64,000 nucleotides of DNA, taken from contig JACPYL010000010.1 of assembly GCA_016196065.1 (NCBI GenBank), positions 1,922,001-1,986,000 of the forward strand, read 5' to 3'. Within the stretch, counting starts at the first letter, position 1; each line of letters starts with the position of its first letter. Made by a program: the position numbers and the translations under genes. Origin of the DNA: Acidobacteriota bacterium (lineage in GTDB: Bacteria; Acidobacteriota; Terriglobia; Terriglobales; Acidobacteriaceae). Positions 7,926 to 17,640 of the stretch are shown here, in pieces. The notes beneath the pieces are model-generated. The model was not told where the DNA came from, did not search any database, and saw only the letters and a list, made by a program, of their open reading frames with translations.

Positions 7926-9032
7926 TCACCCCTTTACCAGCGTTGCAGCTTGCTCTTGCATTTCGGATGATGGTTCCAGTTTGTTCTCGCGGTACCAGCC
8001 GAGTGGGTCTGCTTTGAGTGCCGCGATCATCTTCGGCAGCGTCTCGCGCAGCGAACGCTTCGGCTCCCAGCCGAGCAGCGTGCGGGCGCGCGTGATGTCA
8101 AGCGCGTAGTGGTCGTTCGCACGGTCAATCATCCACGGTTTAATGAACGGATCGGCCCCAGGTAGTTTCTCCATCACCCAGGCCCCCGCTTTTGCCAGCG
8201 GCGCAAGCGGGCCGGGAACTTCGAGTGTCTCCCAGTCTTCGCCATGGATCAGGCGCGCCAGCGTATGCTGAATTTCGTCGTAGCTCAGGGGCTCCGGTTC
8301 GCCCAGCAGTATCGGCAGTTCGGGCGGCAACGTGGCTCGGTGCTCGACCACCAGATCGATGGCATCCACTAAATCGTCCATATGCATAAAGGACTGTCCG
8401 TGCGAAGTGCTGCCGGAGTAAACGTGACTGGTCAACTGGCGCTCGTAAATCCGCTGAATCTGGTGCGCCAGTGGGATGGAATGACAGCGATCGCCGTATA
8501 CACCGGCGATGCGCAACAGCGCCGCAGGAATCTCTCCGCGCTTCTCATGGATGAGCTTCTCGGTGCGAACCTTCGACTCCGGGTACGCCCATGTTGGCCC
8601 CAGCGGCCATTCTTCATTGATGAACTGTCCCGGCTCAGCCGGGCGATGCACGAGCATGGTGCTCGAGAACACAAACTGCTCGACTTTGAAGCCGAGATCT
8701 CGCAGTCCGCGCAGCAGGCGTCCAGTACCATTCACCGTGATCTCGTCGTATTTCGTGCTCGGCTCGCCGAGGAAGTCGTAGTACGCAGCGAGATGAATTA
8801 CCGAGGCGATGTGATCTCCGTGGTGTTCACGCACGGTGCGGAGCCCTTCCTGCACGCTCTCGTCCGATGTGATTTCGACGGGTATACCTACACATCCGGG
8901 GCTTGGTATTTTCGGTGCCTTGAGGTCGAAGCCGACGATGCTGTCAAAGCGACCGACGAAACGCCGCATTACGGCTGAGCCAATCGTTCCATTGGATCCT
9001 GAAACTAGGGCGATACCACTTGCTTTCTCCAT
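7926..9032 (-). CDS. NAD(P)-dependent epimerase/dehydratase (extended SDR)
   Basis: A 368-residue extended short-chain dehydrogenase. The nucleotide-binding glycine motif is SGSNGTIGSAV near the N-terminus, and the catalytic Tyr-x3-Lys appears in AYPESK. Family members epimerise or dehydrate nucleotide sugars, but sterol-type or other substrates also occur. ATG 9032 was chosen because AGAAGGAA lies just upstream; an in-frame ATG at 9068 has no such site. The gene is followed closely by the SPW-VKOR gene. Confidence 0.8.
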   Translation of the reverse strand: MEKASGIALVSGSNGTIGSAVMRRFVGRFDSIVGFDLKAPKIPSPGCVGIPVEITSDESVQEGLRTVREHHGDHIASVIHLAAYYDFLGEPSTKYDEITVNGTGRLLRGLRDLGFKVEQFVFSSTMLVHRPAEPGQFINEEWPLGPTWAYPESKVRTEKLIHEKRGEIPAALLRIAGVYGDRCHSIPLAHQIQRIYERQLTSHVYSGSTSHGQSFMHMDDLVDAIDLVVEHRATLPPELPILLGEPEPLSYDEIQHTLARLIHGEDWETLEVPGPLAPLAKAGAWVMEKLPGADPFIKPWMIDRANDHYALDITRARTLLGWEPKRSLRETLPKMIAALKADPLGWYRENKLEPSSEMQEQAATLVKG

Positions 9033-9203
9033 TGATGTTCCTTCTGTCCGAACAGTCGATTTGGACAATGTTTCTCACCTTGGGCGAGCTCGCTTGTCGG
9101 TTCATTCGAGCCTCACCAACTCCGACAAATGCTGTTCCGGTTTCTCTGCCTGCAAACCGCTGCCATACGAGATTCAACTTCCTGCGTTTTAGCTCGCGCA
9201 TTA

Positions 9204-9338
9204 CTACGAGTGTTTATCAAACACCGTTTTGCAGCCCTCGGAGCAGAAGTAGCAACGATCCCCCTGGTAGGTGGCTTGTAACGTGGCCATTTGATCATCG
9301 ATCTTCTCGCCGCAGACAGCATCAGTATGTGTCGCCAT
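9204..9338 (-). CDS. Minimal YHS-domain protein
   Basis: A 44-residue protein that is essentially one YHS domain: AVCGEKIDD, then RCYFCSEGCKTVF. YHS domains are small Cys-based metal-binding modules found alone or fused to copper ATPases. GAGGAGA precedes ATG 9338; the longer open frame upstream has no ribosome site. The window holds several other YHS copies (17780, two in the copper ATPase, one fused to glycogen phosphorylase). A copper-binding role is inferred. Confidence 0.75.
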   Translation of the reverse strand: MATHTDAVCGEKIDDQMATLQATYQGDRCYFCSEGCKTVFDKHS

Positions 9339-9390
9339 TGCTGCATCTCCTCTTAGGTCGCAACTTTGAAAGCTGTAGCCGGTCCCGACT

Positions 9391-10263
9391 TCATCGCGCT
9401 CGTCTCCATTCAATGTCCGGTTGAAACACCATTTGCGAGGAAAAGTCCTTGCGTGTGGTTGTCGGTACTTGAAAAGCAACGCCAAGCATCATGAACTTGT
9501 TCACGCGCACCTTCAACCCGAGCAGCAGGCTTATGATGGGTCGCTCGCCGCGCGCTGCCTCTGTTAGAACTTCCATCACAGGGTAAAAGCGGGAGCCGGC
9601 TTTGAAGACGAACGATGCGCTGCCGTCGACCATGTCTTCTCGGGGGTTGTAATGTAGCACCTGATTAAAAGATACCCGTGAATTTGCGAGCGCCGTCGAG
9701 AAGCCGACAAGCGTGTTGATACGTTTACCGCCGCCTGATCGCGTCGGAAATTCAAACTCGATCAGCGGTGAAAACCCGCTCATCCCGTTCTTGCTCCTGA
9801 CCGCGGCAAACTGGAACATGGCTTCCGTGCGTGTATTGGTAAGGAACCTGTCATTTCTTACGTGAAGGCCGATGAACTTCGTCAATCCTGTTTCGAAGTG
9901 GAAAGCGAAATCGCCGTCGGTATGGCCGTCGGTGCGAGTCGCTAGGCCAGCAAGCCGAAGATTGTAGACGCCCACCCCTTCCGGCACTCCCATGTGTGTG
10001 AAGAATGGGTGAGCCACCTCTTCCTCCTCCATGCCCACCTTGTCGGTCTGGTTATCCTGGTTCTTCCCTGGTGCCGCGGCGGTGGTGTTTTGTGGCATTT
10101 GTTGGCTGTAGGCTGGAAGCCCCCACGCGGCGAACATGATCAAACAAACCAACGCTATTGAGTAAGCCCGTGTTTTTGCAATTGTTTTGCCGCTTCTTAA
10201 GTTACAGTTACCGACTGTCACTTCACGAGCCTCATGTGTTCCAGAGCTCCCATGTCGCCCCAT
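9391..10263 (-). CDS. Putative outer-membrane beta-barrel protein
   Basis: A 290-residue protein with a hydrophobic segment at about residues 35-53 ending PAYSQQ (signal peptide), then a body of alternating strands (FAFHFETGLTKFIGLHV, FSPLIEFEFPT). This looks like a small outer-membrane barrel, but the last residue is Arg and not the classic Phe. ATG 10263 has AAAGG 6 bases upstream; starts at 10284 and 10269 are alternatives. No named family was recognised. It precedes the YHS gene on the same strand, so a metal-related role is possible. Confidence 0.5.
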   Translation of the reverse strand: MGRHGSSGTHEAREVTVGNCNLRSGKTIAKTRAYSIALVCLIMFAAWGLPAYSQQMPQNTTAAAPGKNQDNQTDKVGMEEEEVAHPFFTHMGVPEGVGVYNLRLAGLATRTDGHTDGDFAFHFETGLTKFIGLHVRNDRFLTNTRTEAMFQFAAVRSKNGMSGFSPLIEFEFPTRSGGGKRINTLVGFSTALANSRVSFNQVLHYNPREDMVDGSASFVFKAGSRFYPVMEVLTEAARGERPIISLLLGLKVRVNKFMMLGVAFQVPTTTRKDFSSQMVFQPDIEWRRAR

Positions 10264-10366
10264 AGACATCCTTTCTCCATTCATTGCTTACTCACGGTCA
10301 CATTTCGGGCTCTGCTGACCAGGAGTCCGCGCATCTGGGTGTCCTGTGAGACAGATTCCCGGCCTT

Positions 10367-11119
10367 CTATATAGGCGATCGTTCGAGTTTGACCATCCCC
10401 GCCGAGAGCGCGCCCTGGCGGTGCCATGTCAGGTGCTCGTAAACGCTCGACCAATACAGGCCGAAAGTGAAACCGAACATCAGCTCTTCCAGGGGTACGC
10501 CGATCACTCGAACACCTGAGATTGCTTTCAGGTTCCACACCGCCTCGACGTATCCTCGAAAAACAACGTTGAATAAAGCGAATACTAAGAAGTAGACCCC
10601 GAAGAAGAGGACGCCGCTGACGATCATCTTCAACCATAGATCTCGACGGCAATACAGGGTGGCAAAGAATCCGACAATGAGCGCGATTGCCGACGAGTAG
10701 ATGGGATTCAATCGTGTCGTGGCGCTGAGTATTCCGAACAGCAGCGGTGCCGAAAGGACGGCAAGAGTGTGCTGTCGGTGGCGTCCTTTTTCGTGCTCCG
10801 CCGCGATGACTTCGACGGGTTTAACGTGAAACAGGAGCTCGTATGCGGCGAACACGATGCCGCCGATGGAAAATGAAAACAGCAGACTTTCCAGATCAAA
10901 ACCGGTCCGGCGTGCAAGATTCAGAATAGTGAATGGATTCCAGTAGCGTGGGACAAATATTGGCTCAGTTAGCCCCAACAATGCCGTACAGGCGCTTACT
11001 CGCAACATACTGGCGTTGAGGTCGTGACGGAGTACGTGCAATGTAGCCCACACTAAGGACAAGGCTATGCTCAGGCTGAGGTAGGCGTAGGTCCAAATCG
11101 CGGGCTCGTGTAGGGTCAC
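10367..11119 (-). CDS. Lycopene-cyclase-domain integral membrane protein
   Basis: A 250-residue protein with about seven hydrophobic segments. Near the C-terminus it has GVPLEELMFGFTFGLYWSSV, which resembles the PxEE(F/L) signature of CrtYc/CrtYd-type lycopene cyclases. GTG 11119 was chosen because GGAGGAA lies 6 bases upstream; the longer open frame has none. No other carotenoid gene is in the window, so it could be an orphan cyclase-like protein of another function. The next gene downstream is the outer-membrane protein at 9391-10263. Confidence 0.6.
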   Translation of the reverse strand: MTLHEPAIWTYAYLSLSIALSLVWATLHVLRHDLNASMLRVSACTALLGLTEPIFVPRYWNPFTILNLARRTGFDLESLLFSFSIGGIVFAAYELLFHVKPVEVIAAEHEKGRHRQHTLAVLSAPLLFGILSATTRLNPIYSSAIALIVGFFATLYCRRDLWLKMIVSGVLFFGVYFLVFALFNVVFRGYVEAVWNLKAISGVRVIGVPLEELMFGFTFGLYWSSVYEHLTWHRQGALSAGMVKLERSPI

Positions 11120-11294
11120 AGCGTTCCTCCGCGACCCGTGTGCCAAGTTGAGGCGGCGGTCCGCTTTGCCTAAATAGGAAACACTGAAGCGGGCGTGAGG
11201 GTCCGGACGTCGCCAGATCGCCGACACTAGCCCATGGCTGCCCCCTAAAGGGCTGTCCCCGCCTCAGAACAGCCTTCACAATACTGCTCCAACA

Positions 11295-11350
11295 AATGGA
11301 GTTACTGTTCAGAATTGCTCACTGTTCAAGACAATCGCAGGAATCTTAAC
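11295..11350. repeat. Dispersed 56-base repeat, copy A
   Basis: An ungapped alignment to 37537-37592 gives about 45 identities in 56, starting AATGG.GTTACTGTTCA.AA and sharing GCTCACT. The adjoining 18 bases (from 11341) match 37301-37318 at 17 of 18 (GAAT.TTAACGTTCCCAC). The sequence is non-coding on both strands here. Confidence 0.5.
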
Positions 11351-11498
11351 GTTCCCACTGTTCAAATTCGCACGCTCTGCTCGATTGATCTTCTCCCATG
11401 GAGTTCCAACGTCTGCCGCATGGCCCAGCTATCGTCTCGCCTGCAGCTTCTTGGATGTAGGATGGACGCTCGTACGTGCGACGAAAGGATCGTGTCCA

Positions 11499-12200
11499 AT
11501 GTGTTTTTCGGCCTCGGCTAGTTTCATCGCCGGTGCTTCACTTTCCGCGGTCGGCATAGCGGCCATCAAGAAAACGCAGAGGACAACTGAGATACCCTTC
11601 GCGATGATTCCGTTGCTGTTCGGGCTCCAGCAGTTGACCGAAGGCGTCATCTGGCTGACATTCCACCATGACGCGCCGCTGCTCAAGCAAGCGATGACGT
11701 ATCTGTATTCAGGATTCTCGCACGTACTGTGGCCGATGTACGTGCCGTTCGCTATGGGCATCCTGGAATCGGTACGCTGGCGTAAGCAAGCAATCTTCGC
11801 GTTCGAAGCCGCGGGGGTCGCCGTTGGCCTCTACCTGCTCTATTTCATCGTGACCCGCCCGGTAGTCGCTGAAGTCGTGGGCAGGCATATCGTCTACGCT
11901 TCGCCACATTTCTACTTGATTCCCGTGATGGTGCTCTACCTAGCGGCGACGTGCGTCAGTTGTTTCTTCTCGAGTCATGGATACGTGAAACTGTTTGGAG
12001 TGTTGGCGTTGTTGTCATTCATCGCAGCGTACCTCGTTCATGTGATGGCCTTGGTCTCGATTTGGTGCTTCTTCGCGGCTATCTTGAGTCTTCTCATCTA
12101 TCTCCATCTCAGATTCAGAGATCTTGGAGGGTTTCCTAAGGAGGCTGGATTGCCGCCGGCCATCGCGCGCGATGCCGTAACGGGACACGATGTCGTTTGA
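11499..12200 (+). CDS. DUF6629-like integral membrane protein
   Basis: A 233-residue polytopic protein with about seven membrane segments. The N-terminus MCFSASASFIAGASLSAVG and the following PFAMIPLLFGLQQLTEGVIW match what I recall of DUF6629 proteins, which are common in environmental bacteria and of unknown function. ATG 11499 has AAAGGA upstream; the longer open frame to 11385 is not supported. Confidence 0.65.
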   Translation: MCFSASASFIAGASLSAVGIAAIKKTQRTTEIPFAMIPLLFGLQQLTEGVIWLTFHHDAPLLKQAMTYLYSGFSHVLWPMYVPFAMGILESVRWRKQAIFAFEAAGVAVGLYLLYFIVTRPVVAEVVGRHIVYASPHFYLIPVMVLYLAATCVSCFFSSHGYVKLFGVLALLSFIAAYLVHVMALVSIWCFFAAILSLLIYLHLRFRDLGGFPKEAGLPPAIARDAVTGHDVV

Positions 12201-12457
12201 GGCAGCCGACGCGTTCGATTAGGTGGCGGGGAGAGGACGTCACAAGCAAGATTGTGAAATGAGCGGTTTTGACCAGACGACCCGAATGTTCACACGGTAT
12301 TCTTCGGTTTTGCCCGCCTGTATGTAGTTCGATGAGAAATCGAGATCGAATTCTGGTTGCGTAGAGTCAGTAACTTCTAATCCAACTAGGCCTGCACAAA
12401 GATCAAAAGCAGGCCTCTCAATCAACAGCAGTAGTCAAAACAAAAGGGAGAAAACAC
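12201..12457. other. Gap with no recognised gene
   Basis: About 260 bases between the DUF6629-like gene and the Met-rich exported gene. It probably holds the promoter of the latter. No convincing hairpin with a T-run or known operator was seen. Confidence 0.4.
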
Positions 12458-12823
12458 TTGAATACTTCAATGAAGTTGATGCTTATGCTGGTGCTGGCTA
12501 GTTCGATGTCAGTGATGGCACAAACAGACATGTCCCATGATTCTTCGATGAAGAAAGACCAAATGTCTGGTAAGAAGATGTCCATGACGGGTTGCATCGC
12601 GGAAAAAGACGGCAAGTACATGATGACGAACCAGGAGCATCCGGACGGTGTTCAACTGATGAGCTCAGAAGATCTGAAACCGCATGTGGGGCACAAGGTC
12701 AAAGTGACTGGCATGATGGAAAGTATGTCCGGGGATTCCATGAAACCCGACGACAAAATGCCGATGATGGGCATGATGAAGGTAAGCAGCATGAAGATGG
12801 TGTCTGCGCACTGTGGCAAATAG
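12458..12823 (+). CDS. Exported Met-rich small protein (DUF5818-like)
   Basis: A 121-residue protein with a signal peptide (cleavage likely near VMAQT), then many Met and His residues (DMSHDSSMKK, MPMMGMMKVSSMKM). The core TGCIAEKDGKYMM, HPDGVQLMSSEDLK and HVGHKVKVTG resembles DUF5818-type OB-like proteins abundant in Acidobacteria. TTG 12458 fits the GGGAG 8 bases upstream better than ATG 12470. Methionine clusters suit Cu(I) binding; this is inferred. The protein at 63541 is a distant relative in layout (TGT...VTG). Confidence 0.65.
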   Translation: MNTSMKLMLMLVLASSMSVMAQTDMSHDSSMKKDQMSGKKMSMTGCIAEKDGKYMMTNQEHPDGVQLMSSEDLKPHVGHKVKVTGMMESMSGDSMKPDDKMPMMGMMKVSSMKMVSAHCGK

Positions 12824-13054
12824 GCCGGTCCGTTGCGCCCGCTTGGCGGTTGCCTCTCGGGATTGTGCCTGATTTCATAGCAACGACGTGGAGATCGCTT
12901 GAGCCCCAGGGCAGGCTTTGATCTTGCGCACAACCTCACAACCAAGGCCATTCAGAAATGTGTGGCTGATTACTTTGGCACGCTGGGACGGTTGGCGGAC
13001 TGGTCGGCTGCTGGTCGGAGCCAACGTGGTCCGTGATCGGACGTAGCATTGGTC

Positions 13055-14533
13055 CTACGTTGGGTTCGGGACATGGACTGTGCTTTCTTTGTATTCCTCG
13101 GGATTATGCCAGCCGCCCACATCTACAGCCAAACGATCCGCCTCAGGAGGTCCCCACGAGTCTGGCTCGTATGGATGCAAAGTTGTGGCATTCGCGAGGA
13201 TAGGCTCAACAATGGCCCAAGCCGCTTCCACCGCGTCTTCCCGAACGAACAGCATCGCATCTCCACGCATGGCGTCTCCTAGAAGACGCTCATAGGCATC
13301 AACTTCGTCGGCGGTGTGTTCCTCGACGGCCGAAAGTTGCGCGGGCATGGAAACCAGTTCTTCGCCGGGACGCTTCACGCGGGCGCTGAGGTTGATCGAA
13401 AGCTCACCGGGACCGAGACGGAAGCGGAAATGATTACTTGATTCGCCGGCCAAATTATCGAGCGGAGGTTTCCTGAGTTTGACCAGCACTTCGGTGGTGG
13501 TAACCGGGAGGCACTTTCCGGCTCGAATCAGAAATGGCACGCCCGACCAGCGCCATGACTGAATTTCCAGACGCACAGCGGCAAACGTCTCCACCGTGGA
13601 ATCAGATCCGACTCCTTTTTCTTTTGTGTAGCCCTTGAACTGCCCTCGGACCAGATGCTTTGGGTCCAGCGGTGGAATTGTGCGGAATATTTTGGCCTGT
13701 TCATCGCGGATCGCATCGCAATGTAACCCGGTGGGGGCCTCCATGGCCAGAAACGCTACGACCTGAAGCATGTGGTTTTCTACTACATCGCGGACCGCGC
13801 CGGTGTCATCGTAAAACTTACCCCGACCCTCAATGCCAAACTTCTCCGCCATTGTGATCTGCACACTCTCGATGTAATTCCGATTCCAAATCGGTTCGAG
13901 GAAGCTATTGGCGAAGCGAAAGAAAAGAAGATTGAGAACGGCCTCTTTACCGAGGTAGTGGTCGATACGAAAGATTCTTGATTCCGGAAGCACCGCATGA
14001 AGTGCGGCATTCAACTGCTGGGCCGAGGCAAGATCGTGTCCAAAGGGCTTCTCGACAATGACTCGTGCATTTTTGTTGATGCAGTTCGACTTTGCGAGAG
14101 ACTTGACAACACTTGTAAAAAGACTCGGTGGAATCGCCAGATAATGTGCAGGGCGGCTGGCTGAGCCAAGCGTTTTCTTCAATAGGTCGAAGGTCGCAGG
14201 TTCCCCATAATCGCCGCTGACATAGCGAAGCAAGTTCAACAGCTTAGCCAGAGCTTGCTGATCGATGTTGTCATCTTGCTGCTGGATGCTGTCGCGCACG
14301 CGCTCTTGGAGATCTTTTTCCGTCCGCCCCGACCTGGCTATGCCAATCACGGGCACATCCAGATGACCATGCCGGACCATATGATAAAGAGCGGGGAAGA
14401 TCTTCTTATGGGCTAGGTCTCCCATTGCTCCGAAGAGAACCAGAGCATCGGCTGGCGCCGTATCGTCCCCGGGTTTTCCTGTCGTGCATCCTTGTCTTAG
14501 ATCCGGCACGAACTCCTCCGCATGATGTTTCAT
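13055..14533 (-). CDS. zwf: Glucose-6-phosphate 1-dehydrogenase
   Basis: A 492-residue protein, the normal length for bacterial G6PD. The NADP-binding glycine region reads [18 protein letters not shown], and the catalytic signature [15 protein letters not shown] is intact with its Asp-His. The enzyme oxidises glucose-6-phosphate to 6-phosphogluconolactone, making NADPH for the oxidative pentose phosphate pathway. No 6PGD or lactonase gene is adjacent, although glycogen-degrading genes lie 28 kb away. It stands alone on the minus strand; an NADPH supply role under oxidative metal stress is plausible. Confidence 0.93.
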   Translation of the reverse strand: MKHHAEEFVPDLRQGCTTGKPGDDTAPADALVLFGAMGDLAHKKIFPALYHMVRHGHLDVPVIGIARSGRTEKDLQERVRDSIQQQDDNIDQQALAKLLNLLRYVSGDYGEPATFDLLKKTLGSASRPAHYLAIPPSLFTSVVKSLAKSNCINKNARVIVEKPFGHDLASAQQLNAALHAVLPESRIFRIDHYLGKEAVLNLLFFRFANSFLEPIWNRNYIESVQITMAEKFGIEGRGKFYDDTGAVRDVVENHMLQVVAFLAMEAPTGLHCDAIRDEQAKIFRTIPPLDPKHLVRGQFKGYTKEKGVGSDSTVETFAAVRLEIQSWRWSGVPFLIRAGKCLPVTTTEVLVKLRKPPLDNLAGESSNHFRFRLGPGELSINLSARVKRPGEELVSMPAQLSAVEEHTADEVDAYERLLGDAMRGDAMLFVREDAVEAAWAIVEPILANATTLHPYEPDSWGPPEADRLAVDVGGWHNPEEYKESTVHVPNPT

Positions 14534-14659
14534 GGCCAGACTCGCGTCGTTAAATTCTAGCCGCGAACGCGCAGTTGCGTCGCGACTGAAGCTGCAGGGT
14601 GCGACCCTCCAAGGGAGAACCTTCTTCGAAAGAATCCTCGGGCGGTGGTCCCCACTTTT

Positions 14660-15043
14660 TCACGCTGCCGCTTCGTCAATAATGGCGAGAAGTTCTCGTT
14701 CGACGTCCTGCGCCAGAGTATCCGCATGCCGAAGGCCGGTTGCAGCGAAAATATCCGTCGGTTTCACCGTGGCAATCGTACTGCCGTCGGCATTGCTGTA
14801 GACTGCTATCCGGCACGGCAGAACCGTCGCCGTGGCCATGTCCTGGTGCAGGGCCTGCGATGCTGCCAGCGGGTTGCAGACATCGTAGATTCGAACTTCG
14901 TTGGCCAGATCAATCCCCTTGTCATGCAGAGTCTTCTTAAGATCCAAAACGTGAAGAACGCCAAATTTATGACGCTGCGCGGCTTCGTGGAGACTTTGCT
15001 CAACTTCCTGTGGCGAGTGCTTCGATGATTTCTGGTAGATCAT
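14660..15043 (-). CDS. DUF302 domain protein (copy 1)
   Basis: A 127-residue soluble protein matching the DUF302 layout: an N-terminal SPQEVEQSLHEAAQRHKFG helix, a central VRIYDVCNP strand, and LPCRIAVYSNADGSTIATV near the end. AAGGGA precedes ATG 15043. DUF302 proteins are alpha/beta sandwiches of unknown function often found in metal or redox loci. A second, diverged copy is at 48848-49306. It may be co-transcribed with the small membrane protein and the Met-rich protein upstream. Confidence 0.8.
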   Translation of the reverse strand: MIYQKSSKHSPQEVEQSLHEAAQRHKFGVLHVLDLKKTLHDKGIDLANEVRIYDVCNPLAASQALHQDMATATVLPCRIAVYSNADGSTIATVKPTDIFAATGLRHADTLAQDVERELLAIIDEAAA

Positions 15044-15104
15044 AGTGTCCCTTCTTTCACCTGCCGCATCTGCTTCTAAACGTTACATGTGGAGCACACA
15101 GATT

Positions 15105-15206
15105 TCACTTGCGTGCCCGGAATATCAGGGCCAGAGCGATGATCAGCACCACCCCGAACATCCACATCCAACTCATGTTCCACCCGTCCATACCATATCC
15201 GTGCAC
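15105..15206 (-). CDS. 33-residue single-helix membrane protein
   Basis: A very short frame starting at GTG 15206 with GGAGG seven bases upstream. It encodes HGYGMDGWNMSWMWMFG followed by a hydrophobic run and RARK: one membrane helix with a Met/Trp/His-rich outer face and a basic inner end. It fills the gap between two metal-type genes on the same strand. Small Met/Trp membrane peptides of this kind occur in copper loci, but no family is assigned. Confidence 0.5.
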   Translation of the reverse strand: MHGYGMDGWNMSWMWMFGVVLIIALALIFRARK

Positions 15207-15254
15207 AGAACCGCCTCCGGAATTGCTGTTTGAGAATACGGGACACTGTCAGAC

Positions 15255-15671
15255 TCATTTCTTCTGATCGTCCACCATCCCTTTGTCTTTCTTCTTCGTC
15301 GCCCCGCTTTTCTTGTGCATGTCCATTGGCTCCGGCATCATGGCCATGTGGTCGGTCATCGTCTGCATGTGATCCGTCATGGCTTGCAACTGGTCAAGCA
15401 TCGCCTGCTGCAGTTCCATCTGCCCCTTCATGCTGGCTTGTTCCGTTTCCATGTGGCTCTTCATGGCGGCATCAGCGGCAGCCATTTTCGCCATGTTGTC
15501 CTTCATCAGAGTCTGCATCTGTTCCATCTGCGCACGCAGCTGCTCCATCTGCGTTTTCATGTTCTTCATATCCATGCCGGAACTTGGCATGGCGTTCTGG
15601 GCTTGCAGTGGTGAACCGTAAAAGCCCAGTAGGGATAGTGCGAGAATCGATACGAACAGCAGTTTTGTCAT
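15255..15671 (-). CDS. Exported Met-rich coiled-coil protein
   Basis: A 138-residue protein with a signal peptide (cleavage near PLQAQ), then a long helix full of Met, Gln and His with heptad spacing (MEQLRAQMEQMQTLM, AMTDHMQTMTDHMAMM). The tail is strongly basic and acidic (KKSGATKKKDKG). AAGGAG lies before ATG 15671. No named family was recognised. The dense methionines suggest periplasmic Cu(I)/Ag(I) buffering, by inference. Confidence 0.65.
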   Translation of the reverse strand: MTKLLFVSILALSLLGFYGSPLQAQNAMPSSGMDMKNMKTQMEQLRAQMEQMQTLMKDNMAKMAAADAAMKSHMETEQASMKGQMELQQAMLDQLQAMTDHMQTMTDHMAMMPEPMDMHKKSGATKKKDKGMVDDQKK

Positions 15672-16375
15672 TGCTTCATCTCCTTGGTGTTCTCAAATCG
15701 ATTGCTGATAAAGACCAGATCAGCGCTACTGCAGCAACCACGGCTCGTTTCAACTCATCCGGAACAGAGCCAAGCCTGCATCGTCGCTCACGGAGCCGGT
15801 GATCGCCGATGTAGAAGTTCGATAAGGAATATTTGAAGACAGGACCCAGATTTTGCTGCTGACGTTGTCGATGCCGAACTGGTCCGTGTTGCCGAGCGCC
15901 GCTATCACGTCGAGCCCATGTCTTGGGACGGCCCTGCCTCAAGAGGGTAGGTAGGCCGTCAGGTTTGGCGGGCAAGCGACCCTTTTGCGACACCAATAGA
16001 TTCACTCACTCGCTTTAGCAATACTGTGCGGAATGGCTCATGTCATGAGCCATCAGCCCCAATGCGGGCTCTCCCTGATTTAGAACCGTCCAGCGCATGG
16101 CGGGCTGTGGTTTTCGGATGTTTACGCTGTCCAGGAAAACGGTAAAATAGACGTGTCGTTGTTCAGGCAGACGGGGGTGCCTATGTCTCCTGCGCGCCAA
16201 TCCAACGGTTCTCCAGGCAGAAGAAAAATCGCACGCCCAAACCCAATCGACCCGCCAACCCAAACAGAGGGTAGTGCCATAAATCCAAGTATTGCGGCCA
16301 GGAAGGGGAGCGGTTTCGATCCCCATTCATTCCTCGCAACCATCGCCCATGGCAGCCTTTCGGTTAGATCGTGTC
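15672..16375. other. 700-base gap with possible decayed coding sequence
   Basis: No gene can be supported. On the minus strand a frame ending at 15750-15752 reads sensibly for about 60 codons (GLDVIAALGNTDQFGIDN then VSSKIWVLSSNIPYRTSTS) but has no start and no family match. Other short frames at 16015-16343 also lack ribosome sites. This may be the remnant of one or two genes. Confidence 0.3.
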
Positions 16376-17488
16376 TCAGCCACGAGGCCCATTCGTGAGA
16401 ACAACCTTGAGGGCATTTTCTTTTGCTGCGTTTCCAAACGTGTCGTACGCTTTCATGATGTCGTTCATCGCGAAGCGATGAGTCACGAGCTTGCTGGGCT
16501 GCAGCTTGCCCGACTCCACGACCTTCAGCAGCATCGGTATCGTGATCGTGTCCACCAACCGTGTGGTGAGCGAAATGTTACGGTCCCAGAGTTTTTCCAT
16601 GTGCAGTTCCACTGGCTTGCCGTGCACGCCCACGTTCGCGATGCGCCCGCCGGCCGCAACGATGGCCTGGCAGATATCGAAGGTAGCAGGAACTCCGACC
16701 GCCTCAATGGCTACGTCGACGCCGGCCCCCTGCGTTAGTTCCATCACGCGATGGGCGGCGCGCCCATCCGTGCTGTTGATCAGAGTGGTTGCGCCCAGCT
16801 TCTTGGCGACCGCTAGGCGGTTTTCGTCCAAGTCGATCATAAAGATCGCTGCCGGTGAATAAAATTGCGCCGTCAGCAGAACGGCGATCCCGACAGGCCC
16901 GGCGCCCACGATGGCAACCGTGTCCCCGGGTTTCACTTGCCCGTTCAGAACACCGCACTCAAAACCAGTTGGCAAAATATCGCTTACCATTACCATGGCT
17001 TCTTCATCGCCGTCGGCGGGAAAGTTGTAGAGACTCCCATCGGCGTAGGGGATGCGCACGTATTCGGCGTGAGTTCCGTCTGTGGTGTAGCCCAGAATCC
17101 AGCCGCCGTGCCGACAATGGGAATACATGCCCCGTCTGCAGAAGTCGCATTTCAGGCAGGCAGTGACGCACGAGATGATGACTTTGTCTCCAACGTGAAA
17201 GTCTGTGACCCCGGGTCCGACTTGTTCAATTACACCGATGCCTTCGTGCCCAAGAATGCGTCCATCGGTCACCACTGGGAGATCTCCCTTCAGAATGTGA
17301 AGATCGGTTCCGCAAATTGTCGAAGTGGTAATCCGCACGATGGCATCGCCCGAATCCTGGATGGTGGGGCGCGGCTTGTCCTCCCATGCACGCTTGCCGG
17401 GACCGTGATAGACCAGCGCTTTCATCGTAGTGCCGTTTCTTAGAATTGCGGTACTTGTGGTCGCCACCTCGAGCTCAGCGATTGTCAT
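16376..17488 (-). CDS. Zinc-dependent alcohol dehydrogenase (MDR family)
   Basis: A 370-residue medium-chain dehydrogenase. The catalytic zinc motifs are TICGTDLH and GHEGIGVIEQVG. The structural zinc site is a four-Cys loop, CVTACLKCDFCRRGMYSHC. The NAD-binding glycines are GAGPVG. The family oxidises small alcohols or diols with NAD(P). ATG 17488 was chosen because GAGGGAAG is upstream; the frame stays open further without a site. The start lies 153 bases from the tandem repeat at 17641-17670. Confidence 0.85.
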   Translation of the reverse strand: MTIAELEVATTSTAILRNGTTMKALVYHGPGKRAWEDKPRPTIQDSGDAIVRITTSTICGTDLHILKGDLPVVTDGRILGHEGIGVIEQVGPGVTDFHVGDKVIISCVTACLKCDFCRRGMYSHCRHGGWILGYTTDGTHAEYVRIPYADGSLYNFPADGDEEAMVMVSDILPTGFECGVLNGQVKPGDTVAIVGAGPVGIAVLLTAQFYSPAAIFMIDLDENRLAVAKKLGATTLINSTDGRAAHRVMELTQGAGVDVAIEAVGVPATFDICQAIVAAGGRIANVGVHGKPVELHMEKLWDRNISLTTRLVDTITIPMLLKVVESGKLQPSKLVTHRFAMNDIMKAYDTFGNAAKENALKVVLTNGPRG

Positions 17489-17640
17489 TGATCTTCCCTC
17501 GGAAAGTGGCCAATGGTAGCGCCATTCACAACACCGCGACTGGTCAAGACTGCACACTTTTTCCACTCCGGGGAATTGATGGGACGCATGCTCGCCCTGA
17601 GCTGTTTTGAACAGATTCTGGCATCTCCTTAGTGAGAAAG

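Noticed and set aside
16015-16343. Short minus-strand frames with some hydrophobic stretches
   Set aside because: No ribosome site, no family match, and two frames compete; left as part of the unexplained gap.
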